Assembly (NCBI GenBank): GCA_038503075.1
Contig: JBCAML010000003.1
Span: forward strand, 1-64,000
Direction: 5' to 3'
DNA from: Gyromitra esculenta
Lineage: Eukaryota > Ascomycota > Pezizomycetes > Pezizales > Discinaceae
DNA length: 64,000 bases
Shown here: positions 8,601 through 19,598 of the stretch, in pieces
How positions within the stretch are numbered: the stretch's first letter is position 1
How the letters are laid out: each line of letters begins with the position of its first letter
Program-made: the position numbers and the translations under genes
The notes under the pieces: generated by a model
Told to the model about the DNA's origin: nothing
Seen by the model: only the letters and a program-made list of their open reading frames with translations
Database searches by the model: none

Positions 8601-9408
8601 TTAAGGAAAGAAGAAAGAAGAACACAAAAACGGCAAAAATCCTCCGTTTAAATACCCCGCTTTCCTGTCGCACAAACAACAACCGAACAATAACCGAAAC
8701 ATTAACCGAACAACAAAGCCATTATAACCAAATAACCTTGCGCCATTACCAACACTTTTATCCTAGCCCGCTACCCGGTCCCATCCGTGAAATGAAGAGA
8801 CAGAAGCAGTAGATTCATTTCACCGACAATATCCAGAAAAACCGAAGGAAGGATTGGTTAGTGTTCGCAGGAGCTCACGGCTATGAGGGGGGGCTACTTT
8901 CATGGATGGTTGTTTCATTGACGGGTCGGGTACATGGGTATATGGTCGTTGCGTTTTGATGTTTGTTCTTTGTGTTTCCATGGGTTTCCTATTACAATGA
9001 GTCATGTCTTTGTCATCGAAAGAGTTGGAATGTGGTATATAAGCGAAGGGTTTTCCCCTCTTGTTGTACTTTTCCTTCTTCTTTCCCTAAGCAACGTCTT
9101 CTATTGTTCACTCTTGTATCCTACAAATACAAACCTCGGTTACATCTCGTAATCCTCCGCTGTCGCCGTCTTTAGGTCACCACGACTTAAACCGATTGTA
9201 GAGCCTGTAGAACCTTCGTACATTTTCTCGTTGTTGGTTTCCCATTCAAGTAGCACTGCTCATCTCGAGGGATACTCGAGAGTCTCACGGTTGCGTCTCT
9301 CAGTTAAGCCCTTCGGTATCCCCGAAGGTGAGCAGTGCTACTTAAGCGAGGTATCTACTCGTTTTGATGAGTGCAAGGTTTCTACAGGTCCTACAGGGGG
9401 TATACTTC

Positions 9409-10331
9409 TGTTATACCTGTACCTTTTGAAGGAGTTCCTGGCCCTGGAGTTACCCTATCTTTGGAGTTACCCTACTTTAGCACCTTCCGGATCGGGACTG
9501 GAGCCTGTTACCCTGCCTCCAATCCTTCCAGTAGGTATAGTATTTGGAGAAGGGGGGACAGCACCAGAAAAGACCTGTCCCGGAGGGCAAAAGTAACCCC
9601 TAGGCCGTCAAGCAAAACCGTCCGGCGGAATGGGACCCGGAGGGTATGTAGGGGAAGTGTCTGGCTTCGCTGTGGTTCAAACGGATTGCGAATTGGACCA
9701 AAACTGGCGGAGTTACAGACTGACAAAGATAAGGGAACGCAATGCTACGCGACGATTCGGATAGGCGAAATGATCGTCTCGAAGAGACGAACGCAATGAA
9801 GACGAATACGTAACTCCCGTGTTACCGACATGCATACTGCTCGGAGAATCAATGTATCGGGTATGGAGATAAGGCGAAGTGGTTTCATGTTGTCATAGTA
9901 GTTAGCGCCTCTACACCACACTATACCCAAACATAGTAGAGAGGAGGCATTATAAATACTCTCGCAGTGGATGTAAAACTCTGAGTCGGATCATTAGCGA
10001 CGAAGAACGAGCCTTATCAATATTATATTGTTTCTAGCAAAATTACTTCCGTGCAATTTACTCTATTACTTGTGAATTACTTTTATCTCGCTTAGCAAGG
10101 CTTTGGCCCTTCAGCGTTAGTTATTAAACCTTACTATTGGAAGTTCTTCACGGAACTTTGCTCGATCCCTACTTTGAACCCTACGGTTATCTTTTAGCGG
10201 TTCATAAGAGGCAGTTAGGACTTGCGCCTGTGTATTGTGTTGCGGATAGCAACCGGGCAGGTTATAGCGTCTAGATTGTTATCTAAAGCTTCTTGGAGAT
10301 TTCCTGTGCGGTAAGAAGTACCGGTCTTACA
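9409..10331 (+). repeat. Gypsy-2 left LTR
   Basis: A 923-bp LTR with canonical TG..CA ends. A TATA-like ATTATAAATACT lies near 9950, and ATCAATAT, complementary to the site just downstream of the LTR, lies at about 10016-10023. It lacks a roughly 20-bp stretch present in the middle LTR near 16935-16955. Confidence 0.93.
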
Positions 10332-10357
10332 GTATATTGATCGGCATATCAATACTT
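10332..10357 (+). other. Gypsy-2 primer-site region with short hairpin
   Basis: The sequence after the LTR contains ATTGAT-N6-ATCAAT, a 6-bp perfect inverted repeat, seen again in unit B at 17442-17459 with one loop change. ATATTGAT here is also the complement of ATCAATAT in the LTR downstream of its TATA box. No tRNA-type primer site was seen. Self-priming is inferred and weaker than for Gypsy-1. Confidence 0.4.
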
Positions 10358-10373
10358 TGGTTATTCAACTATA

Positions 10374-12450
10374 ATGGCGGACGTATTTGTGATGGATACA
10401 GACATGTCTGACGGTTCTGAGGATCCCATCTCGAGACACTCTTCGAAGAACTCCTTGGCCCGTCGAAGAGATACCCATCTCACACCCGCTCCTAAGCCCT
10501 TCATTCCAAAACACTTCACGCCTCATCCGCAATTCCTACGGAGCAGTGCTCAAATTGAGGATGTTCATGCACAGCGTGATAATCTCATGCTTACGCTAAA
10601 CGAAGCCTTTAGACACGTTGTACTAAGGCAAGAAGAGGCTCAGGCAGGAAACACCGTTGCCCTAAACCAACTTAACTCACAGGCTCAAACTCAATATCTA
10701 AGCCTAACCCATATCCAGCAGCGCATGGCAGACCAACAGGAGTTCTCGGCCGAAGAACTCGCCCGTATCGAGGTACTGGTTCACGGTCTTGGTAATAACA
10801 TTGGCCTGGCCCTGCAACAGCAAGGACATGAGGCACACCAGCGCATTGGAAGGGTGGAAACGGTAGTGGAAGCTATAGCGTAAACAGTAGAGAAATGCAA
10901 AGACAACGAAGTCAACTTAACGATCGTGAGTGTTACTCAGTCAGATCACTCAACATATTCGTGCTCAGTCAGAACTACCAGCCCGATCAGAAGCAGGCCT
11001 CAGTGGCTCTATTCGCACCCCTACCTCCCACTAGAAGCGAAAGGAAAGGAACCAGCCCAAAGTGAACGAGGTGAGCCTCCGGAAGCTTGCGGGGGTAATG
11101 GTGGGCGGCGCATGGACCCAATTACCGTGTTTGGTGCTGGCGCCCCTGGATCAGGTGACGGATCGTCGTCGGATGATTCGGAGGAAGAAAGGGCCAGGAA
11201 GAACATCGAAGATACCAATCGATGGCTGGCCAGCAGAAGAAGAGAAAGAAAACCGGCGGCGGAGGGCAAGTAATCTTTCATCGCGCCACCCCAAAATAAC
11301 CCTGGTGAGATGGTAATCACCATTGATCGCAGAGTACCCCCAACGTCGCCGTCATCACGACACCACAAGATCCCGATCGGTGAACCAGAAAAATTCACTG
11401 CTGCCACAAACCAGGATCTCAGAGCATGGATCCGAAGCTGCGAAGTATATTTTGAGATGAATGAGTGGCTTTGGACCAGCGACCGACACAAAATCCACTA
11501 TGCCGCCAGCCGTTGTGAAGGAAACAAGGCTCGACCATACGTTGTTATGTATACCAACAAGATGGACGGAGCCGAAGGACAAATCCAGGAACCGGAGTAC
11601 GCCTATTGGGCAACCTTCTCACTAAAGATGAAGGAAGTATTCTGCTCTCGGACGAAAAACGCGATGCCATATATGCCATGGATCGTGTACCTTACACAAC
11701 CGTTGAGGAATATATCCTCAAAATGAGCAACCTAAATATAAAGGTTGGGATGGCTGGGACACTGTGGAGGATGAAGGTCGAAGCAAAGATCACTCTCAAG
11801 ATACGAGAGTTGATGGTAGGTTGTGGTCCGTTTGACGATGATGTACAATGGCTGGAGGCCTTACGATCAAGAGGAAGGTTGTGGGAGGAGTATTTGTATC
11901 ACCAGAAACTGGAGAATAGAGGTCTCCCAGCCACGGATGGTCGTGGGAAAAAGGAGGAGAAAAAAGGAGGAACGTCGGGAAAAGGGGTTCAAAAGCAGAG
12001 TCAAGAAGGACTCAAAAAGTAATGTCAAGGAGGATACCCCAAAAAGGATGCCCCTCACCCCACTAACAGCACCGGAGATGCCTCGGGTTGGAAGGCTGCT
12101 CATGAAGGGTAAGTCAGGACCTAGTTGACCGACGCAGACGGGCGAAACACTGCACTAGGTGTGGTCGGCCCGACTGTCGTTGGAAGACGTGCGACATGAA
12201 GGAGCATCGAACGGTATCATCTGCGCAAGCCGCGCCAGTCGTAAAAGAAAATGGGTCAAGCCGAAAAGAATGAGCAGAGTGCTGGGGATGCATTAGAGAA
12301 GCGTTTGAAGCTAGCGCGAGACGAGGGCGCGACAGCGCCACTGCAAAAGGGGCGTGAGCGGAGTTACCGCTCCAAAGGGCGGATCTCAGGACCCCTGTTA
12401 ATCTTTATGCAAATACAAATTCTGACGAAGAAATGTCAGAGAATTTTCAC
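10374..12450 (+). pseudogene. Gypsy-2 unit A gag, frameshifted
   Basis: It begins with the same MADVFVMDTDMSDGSED start as the intact gag of unit B, but the frame closes at 10883 after 169 codons. Further pieces of the same protein continue in other frames (10926-11273, 11310-11726, 11606-12022). The breaks are single-base indels and small substitutions relative to unit B, for example where B reads GTGGGGGAAAC and A reads GCGTAAAC. The zinc-knuckle region (12150-12200) is still recognisable. Confidence 0.85.
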
Positions 12451-15400
12451 TAGGTCGACTACCGGCGGGCCAGGAGGTAGCAGACGTTAACCAAACATTC
12501 GAAACCCTGGCAATCGAAGAAAGAATTGTCTCAATCCTTGAGACCGAAAAATACAAAAACAAACGAAAAAGAAAGGAGGACGACTCTTCGGAATCGTCCA
12601 ACAAAAAACAACATACAGAACCCACCGTATACGAGCGGCCCCGAGGGCAAGCGCTACTGGTAATCAATGGAAGGAAGGTGGTAGTCAATGTATTGCTAGA
12701 TTCTGGAGCTAATGTTTTTCTCTTGTCCCCTTTGTTTGTTAGGAAATGGTCGGTCCCAAAGGTGCAAAGAGACGTCCCGTTAACCATTAGAAACTTCACA
12801 GGTGAAGAAGTGGTTGGGGCGGGACAAGCCTTTACTAACCCTATTACTATGATCATAGGGAATAATCATACATCTAATGTATCTTGCGAGATTGGGCCAG
12901 TCGAGGCTGGGTTAGACTTGATAGTGCCAGGGGGTTGGTGGTTGACGAGTCACCGGTTGGAAAACCCTTACGACCACGCAAACTGGAAGTTCGAATCTCC
13001 TGGTTGCTGTAACCAGTGCTCTGTGACGACTGCTCCTCTTAATACCGAGAACGATATCGAATATGACGAATGGCTGGGCCTGGACGAGAATGCTCGAATA
13101 ATTGGCATGGTGCGTGCAAACGATGACGAAGAAACTCAACTTCTGAAGACTCTCCCGGGAGCATACCACCGATTTGTCAGTCTATTGGCACTCCCATCCA
13201 GGAATCCTTGCCAGAACGAAGGCCATTCGATCACGCTATTGATCTCGAGCATGGGACAACCGCCCCGTGGGGTCCAATCTATAAACTTTCGGAAAAAGAA
13301 CTTGAGATTCTCCGGAAGTACTTGGACAAAATGGTGGCCGAAGGGAAGATACGGCCAAGCAAGTCACCTGCTGGGTCGCCCATATTATTCGCGCCGAAAC
13401 CAGACGGAGGGCTACGACTATGCGTAGATTACCGTGGCTTGAACAAGGTGACAGTAAAGAACCGATACCCTCTGCCGCTAATGTCCGAATTGCGTGATAG
13501 AGTCAATGGGGCTTCGATCTTTACCAAACTGGACCTCAAAGACGGTTTTCACCAGATCCGTATCAAAGAAGGCGATGAGTGGAAAACAGCGTTTCGTACA
13601 AGATATGGTCATTTCGAGTACACAGTCATGCCTTTCGGCAGCAAACGCCCCCGCAACCTTTCAAGATATGATGCATCAGGTGCTCCGCGAATTTCTGGAC
13701 CAAGGGGTCGTGGTTTATATTGACGACATCCTCATCTACTCAAGACTCCTCGAGGAACATGAGGCCTTGGTGACCAGAGTCCTGCAGCGGTTGGAGGACG
13801 AGGGTTTGGCAGTATCCATTAAGAAAAGCTACTTTCACTTGCGGGAAGTTGAGTTTTTAGGGTACATAATTTCTGACAAAGGCGTGTCTATGTCAATGAA
13901 GAAGGTCGAGTCAATCCTTTCATGGGAAACCCGAAAGAGCATACCCGATGTGCAGGTTTTCATTGGATTCGCCAATTTTTACCGACGGTTCATCGAAAAT
14001 TTGTCCCAAGTCGCAAGCCCCTTAACCGAGTTAACCAAAGGGGACCCCAAGAAATTCCAATGGGGTGACCGTCAAGCGATAACTTCGAGTACCTAAAAGT
14101 TGCCTTCACGACAGCACCTATCCTTTGTCACTTTGCGCCGGAACAGACTGTGGTAGAAACCGACGCCTCAGACTATGCGCTAGGTTGCGTCCTCTCGCAG
14201 ATCATCGATAGCAAGCTACATCCCGTAGCATTCCATTCCAGAAAATTTAATAAAGCCGAACTTAACTACGAGGTGCACGATAAAGAACTACTCGCGATAG
14301 TAACCGCCTTCAAGGAATGGCGACATTACCTAGAAGGAAGCAAGCACCAAGCGATCGTCTATACGGACCATAAAAATCTCGAATATTTCATGAAGGAGAC
14401 AAGGATCCTAAATCGACGACAGGCTAGATGGGCGGAATATTTATCGTCATTCGACTTTAAAATCATATATCGACCTGGATCAGCGGGAGGAAAGCCAGAT
14501 GCATTATCAAGACGACCGGAGTATCGTCCTAAGGAGGGGGATACAACACAGCCTACAGAAGCCATGTTCCGAAGCGGCCAAGTCGATATGACTGGCCGTC
14601 CCAGTAAGTCAATCGTTATATCCTTAATTCATAGAAAAGACGATAACACAATTGTACAAAACCAAAACGATGACCCGTTACACTTCACCGAGCTGGACTC
14701 AAATGGCAATCATCACCATTATAATTTTAATCCTAATACAACACACGAGGAGCTACTTATTTCATCAGCATCCCTCAAAGCGCTTCAAGTCCTTAAATTT
14801 AATTCGGACTTTTTGGAGCAGGTTAAAAGGAAGGTTGAGTCTGACGAAGACTATAAGGAAATTCGAGACTTAGTTAAAGCTGGCAGCGAAATCAAGAGGC
14901 TACAACACTACACAGTGATGGAGGAACTCCTCTATTGGAAAAACAGGCTAACAATCCCTAACGATGATGAAATCAAAACTACCATTTTAGAAAATGAACA
15001 CGACTCCAAGATAGCAGGGCACTTTGGCATGGACAAAACCACGGAACTTGTTCAGCGGAACTTCTACTGGCCTCATATGACCGAGTGGATTACAGATTAC
15101 GTCCGCTCATGCGATCCATGCCAACATAACAAATCCGTGCGTCATAAGAAATATGGACTCCTGCAACCGCTAGAGACCCCATACGCTCCATGGATGTCGA
15201 TATCAACAGACTTCATCGTCCAGTTACCCGAGTCGAGAGGATTCACCCAAATATGTGTAGTAGTTGACAGGTTTACCAAGATGGCGCACTTCATCCCACT
15301 AATAGAAAGAGCTACAGCAAGTGATGTGGCAAAGGCTTTTGTTGACAAAGTTTGGAAACTTCACGGGCTTCCGAAAGAAATTGTTTCAGACCGAGATGCT

Positions 15401-16281
15401 AAGTTAACAGGGAATTCTGGACCTCATTATGCAAACTTCTAGACATTAAGTCCAGCAAATCTACCGCATTCCATCCTGAGACCGACGGACAAACCGAAAG
15501 GGTTAATCAAGTCCTGGAAGCCTACCTAAGAAACTTCGTCAACTACGACCAAGATGACTGGTACGACCTACTGCCGTTAGCAGAGTTCGCTTACAACAAT
15601 GCCGAAGCCACAGCCACTGGAATCAGCCCCTTCTATGCCAATCATGGTTTCCATCCCAGAACAGCTTGGACGATTGATACCGAAGTCAAGAATCCAGCGT
15701 CAAAGTTATACGCACATTGGCTTCAGAAAGTAAACGATTTTGCCACTACCTCACTCAAAGCCACCCGAGAAAACATGTCCAAATATTTTGACAAGAAACG
15801 ACAGGCGGAGCCATCCTTTAAGGTCGGAGATTTAGTAATGCTCGACGCCAGAAACATTAGAACCAAGCGTCCAACGAAAAAGTTAGCCCCTAAGTCATAC
15901 GGACCCTTCCCGATTACACGAGTCGGTACTAGAGCTTGCACTTTAGATACAGGAGGTCGCTGGAGGATATTCCCCACCTTCCATGTATCCTTGCTCGAGC
16001 CATACCGGACAAGCGTCAGGGAAACCCGAAAACAAGACCGACCGCCGCCTGACGACATTGAAGGTGACAATGAGTACGAGGTGGAATACATCGTCAAAAG
16101 CGAGAAGAGAGAAACCAAAGTGGGACGACGAACGATCAGCCGGATGTTCTATTTCATCAAATGGGTGGGATACCCGGAAGATGAGAACTCATGGGAACCT
16201 GCCGACGAAGGAGGATTAGCCAATGCAGCCGAAGCAATTGCCGAATTTCACAGTCTTTACCCACAACAGCCTAAGCCATAA
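12407..16281 (+). pseudogene. Gypsy-2 unit A pol, several frameshifts
   Basis: Protease (LLDSGANVF near 12695), reverse transcriptase ([12 protein letters not shown] near 13530 and YIDDILIY near 13720), RNase H (ETDASDYALG near 14160), integrase (14150-15442 stays open through SDRDAKL) and a chromodomain (YEVEYIVKSE...FIKWVGY...SWEPAD, 16073-16215) appear in order but not in one frame. Breaks lie near 13185, 13640 (inside the RT, between MPFG and NAPATF), 14085 and 15415. The RT break is shared exactly with unit B. Confidence 0.88.
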
Positions 16282-16492
16282 GCTGTTTCACATTTGTATT
16301 CTTTCCTTGCGTTTAGAATATGTATAAAATGTTTTACTACTAAAAAGAAACTAGCTGAGGGGAAAATTTTCCATCGTGGCCAAGTAAACGCGGTGGTTTT
16401 TACGTACCCAAGATGCTATAGAACCACTTTGTAATCAGTTAATTATTTTGTATTATAGTTAGACGAGGACGACTAGCACCAGGAGAGGATAC

Positions 16493-17438
16493 TGTTATAC
16501 CTGTACCTTTTGAAGGAGTTCCTGGCCCTGGAGTTACCCTATCTTTGGAGTTACCCTACTTTAGCACCTTCCGGATCGGGACTGGAGCCTGTTACCCTGC
16601 CTCCAATCCTTCCAGTAGGTATAGTATTTGGAGAAGGGAGGACAGCACCAAAAAAGACCTGTCCCGGAGGGCAAAAATAACCCCTAGGCCGTCAAGCAAA
16701 ACCGTCCGGCGGAATGGGACCCGGTGGGTATGTAGGGGAAGTGTCTGGCTTCGCTGTGGTTCAAACGGATTGCGAATTGGACCAAAACTGGCGGAGTTAC
16801 AGACTGACAAAGATAAGGGAACACAATGCTACACGACGATTCGGATAGGCGAAATGATCGTCTCGAAGAGACAAACGCAATGAAGACAAATACGTAACTC
16901 CCGTGCTACCGACATGCATACTGTTCGGAGAATCGCGGATCGGGGCCAGGAAACTCAATGGGGTATCAGGTATGGAGATAAGGCGAAGTGGTTTCATGTT
17001 GTCATAGTAGTTAGCGCCTCTACACCACACTATACCCAAACATAGTAGAGAGGAGGCATTATAAATACTCGCAGTGGATGTAAACTCTGAGTCGGATCAT
17101 TAGCGACGAAGAACGAGCCTTATCAATATTATATTGTTTCTAGCAAAATTACTTCCGTGCAATTTACTCTATTACTTGTGAATTACTTTTATCTCGCTTA
17201 GCAAGGCTTTGGCCCTTCAGCGTTAGTTATTAAAACCTTACTATTGGAAGTTCTTCACGGAACTTTGCTCGATCCCTACTTTGAACCCTACGGTTATCTT
17301 TTAGCGGTTCATAAGAAGCAGTTAGGACTTGCGCCTGTGTATTGTGTTGCGGATAGCAACCGGGCAGGTTATAGCGTCTAGATTGTTATCTAAAGCTTCT
17401 TGGAGATTTCCTGTGCGGTAAGAAGTACCGGTCTTACA
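16493..17438 (+). repeat. Gypsy-2 middle LTR, shared by units A and B
   Basis: A 946-bp LTR that serves as 3' LTR of unit A and 5' LTR of unit B. No target duplication flanks it on either side. This is the expected structure after unequal recombination between LTRs of two copies, rather than of two independent insertions. Confidence 0.93.
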
Positions 17439-17480
17439 GTATATTGATAGGCATATCAATACTTTGGTTATTCAACTATA

Positions 17481-19598
17481 ATGGCGGACGTATTTGTGAT
17501 GGATACAGACATGTCTGACGGTTCTGAGGATCCCATCTCGAGACACTCTTCGAAGAACTCCTTGGCCCGTCGAAGAACTACCCATCTCACACCCGCTCCT
17601 AAGCCCTTCATTCCAAAACACTTCACGCCTCATCCGCAATTCCTACGGAGCAGTGCTCAAATTGAGGATGTTCATGCACAGCGTGATAATCTCATGCTTA
17701 CGCTAAACGAAGCCTTTAGACACGTTGTACTAAGGCAAGAAGAGGCTCAGGCAGGAAACACCGTTGCCCTAAACCAACTTAACTCACAGGCTCAAACTCA
17801 ATATCTAAGCCTAACCCATATCCAGCAGCGCATGGCAGACCAACAGGAGTTCTCGGCCGAAGAACTCGCCCGTATCCGGGTACTGGTTCACGGTCTTGGT
17901 AATAACATTGGCCTGGCCCTGCAACAGCAAGGACATGAGGCACACCAGCGCATTGGAAGGGTGGAAACGGTAGTCGAAGCTATAGTGGGGGAAACAGTAG
18001 GAGAAATGCAAAGACAACGAAGTCAGCTTAACGATCAGGGAGTGTTACTCAGTCAGATCACTCAACATATTCGTGCTCAGTCAGAACTACCAGCCCGATC
18101 AGAAGCAGGCCTCAGTGGCTCTATTCACGCACCCCAACTACCTCCCACTAGAAGCGAGAAAGGAAAGGAACCAGCCCAAAGTGAACGAGGTGAACCCTCC
18201 GGAGCACACGGGGGTAATGGTGGGCAGCCCCCACATGGACCCAATTACCGTGTTGGTGCTGGCGCCCCTGGATCAGGTGACGGATCGTCATCGGATGATT
18301 CGGAGGAAGAAAGGGCCAGGAAGAACATCGAAGATACCAATCGATGGCTGGCCAGCAGAAGAAGAGAAAGAGAAAACCGGCGGCGGAGGGCACCAAGTAA
18401 TGCTCCTCCACCGCCACCCCCCCAAAATAACCCTGGTGAGATGGTAATCACCATCGATCACAGGTACCCCCAAGCGTCACCGTCATCACGACACCACAAG
18501 ATCCCGATCGGTGAACCAGAAAAATTCACTGCTGCCACAAACCAGGATCTCAGAGCATGGATCCGAAGCTGCGAAGTATATTTTGAGATGAATGAGTGGC
18601 TTTGGACCAGCGACCGACACAAAATCCACTATGCCGCCAGCCGTTGTGAAGGAAACAAGGCTCGACCATACGTTGTTATGTATACCAACAAGATGGACGG
18701 AGCCGAAGGACAAATCCAGGAACCGGAGTACGCCTATTGGGCAACCTTCTCACTAAAGATGAAGGAAGTATTCTGCTCTCCGGACGAAAAACGCGATGCC
18801 ATATATGCCATGGATCGTGTACCTTACACAACCGTTGAGGAATATATCCTCAAAATGAGCAACCTAAATATAAAGGTTGGGATGGCTGGGACACTGTGGA
18901 GGATGAAGGTCGAAGCAAAGATCCCTCTCAAGATACGAGAGTTGATGGTAGGTTGTGGTCCGTTTGACGATGATGTACAATGGCTGGAGGCCTTACGGTC
19001 AAGAGGAAGGTTGTGGGAGGAGTATTTGTATCACCAGAAACTGGAGAATAGAGGTCTCCCAGCCACGGATGGTCGTGGGAAAAAGGAGGAGAAAAAGCAG
19101 GAGGAACGTCGGGAAAAGGGGTTCAAAAGCAGAGTCAAGAAGGACTCAAAAAGTAATGTCAAGGAGGATACCCCTAAAAAGGATGCCCCTCCCCCCACTA
19201 ACAGCACCGGAGATGCCTCGGGTTGGAAGGCTGCTCATGAAGGGGTAAGTCAGGACCTAGTTGACCGACGCAGACGGGCGAAACACTGCACTAGGTGTGG
19301 TCGGCCCGACTGTCACTGGAAGACGTGCGACATGAAGGAACCTCGAACGGTATCATCTGCGCAAGCCGGCGCCAGTCGTAAAAGAAAATGGGTCAAGCCC
19401 GAAAAGAATGAGCAGAGTGCTGGGGATGCATTAGAGAAGCGTTTGAAGCTAGCGCCCAAGACGAGGGCCGCGACAGCGCCACCTGCAAAAGGGGCCGTGA
19501 GCGGAGTTACCGCTCCAAAGGGGCGGATCTCCAGGACCCCTGTTAATCTTTATGCAAATACAAATTCTGACGAAGAAATGTCAGAGAATTTTCACTAG
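17481..19598 (+). CDS. Gypsy-2 unit B Gag, intact
   Basis: A 705-aa open frame. The N-terminal part is acidic and Ser-rich, followed by a helical segment (residues about 55-190), a disordered Pro/Glu/Ser linker, a retrotrans_gag-like core (KIPIGEPEKF...AWIRSCEVYFEMNEW), a Lys/Glu-rich stretch, and one zinc-binding motif CTRCGRPDCHWKTC near residue 600. That motif has Cys at the usual His position and His one residue later, so it is a non-canonical knuckle. The last 47 nt overlap the start of the pol frame in the +1 register, so pol may be made by +1 frameshifting or reinitiation. Confidence 0.9.
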   Translation: MADVFVMDTDMSDGSEDPISRHSSKNSLARRRTTHLTPAPKPFIPKHFTPHPQFLRSSAQIEDVHAQRDNLMLTLNEAFRHVVLRQEEAQAGNTVALNQLNSQAQTQYLSLTHIQQRMADQQEFSAEELARIRVLVHGLGNNIGLALQQQGHEAHQRIGRVETVVEAIVGETVGEMQRQRSQLNDQGVLLSQITQHIRAQSELPARSEAGLSGSIHAPQLPPTRSEKGKEPAQSERGEPSGAHGGNGGQPPHGPNYRVGAGAPGSGDGSSSDDSEEERARKNIEDTNRWLASRRRERENRRRRAPSNAPPPPPPQNNPGEMVITIDHRYPQASPSSRHHKIPIGEPEKFTAATNQDLRAWIRSCEVYFEMNEWLWTSDRHKIHYAASRCEGNKARPYVVMYTNKMDGAEGQIQEPEYAYWATFSLKMKEVFCSPDEKRDAIYAMDRVPYTTVEEYILKMSNLNIKVGMAGTLWRMKVEAKIPLKIRELMVGCGPFDDDVQWLEALRSRGRLWEEYLYHQKLENRGLPATDGRGKKEEKKQEERREKGFKSRVKKDSKSNVKEDTPKKDAPPPTNSTGDASGWKAAHEGVSQDLVDRRRRAKHCTRCGRPDCHWKTCDMKEPRTVSSAQAGASRKRKWVKPEKNEQSAGDALEKRLKLAPKTRAATAPPAKGAVSGVTAPKGRISRTPVNLYANTNSDEEMSENFH

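Larger units (their letters stand above)
2540..8792 (-). mobile_element. LTR, subfamily b, split by a full Gypsy-1 copy, TSD TGAAG
   Basis: The two parts are 2540-2773 and 8606-8792. It begins TCTCACGG and ends CCGTGAAA on the plus strand (sense minus). Exact TGAAG duplications lie at 2535-2539 and 8793-8797, inside the host's chromodomain-tail codons, and excision restores the host frame to its stop at 8885. The full-length Gypsy-1 copy entered within its TTAAG site. Hairpin copy at 2566-2584. Confidence 0.93.
77..8885 (+). pseudogene. Gypsy-1 pol fragment: integrase C-terminal half plus chromodomain, interrupted by inserts
   Basis: The piece starts just after the integrase zinc-binding Cys pair. 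It keeps the first catalytic Asp region (MDFVTG at 164), the SDRGTQF region with the second Asp (about 338-364) and the Glu region ([11 protein letters not shown], about 1390). Three insertions split it at 410-1364, 1596-2032 and 2535-8797. The chromodomain (EYLVESILDSR...WEPAEYH, about 2420-2535) closes with a final segment at 8798-8885 ending in TGA. Protease, reverse transcriptase and RNase H are absent, lost at the telomere junction. It cannot encode a working polyprotein. Confidence 0.9.
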
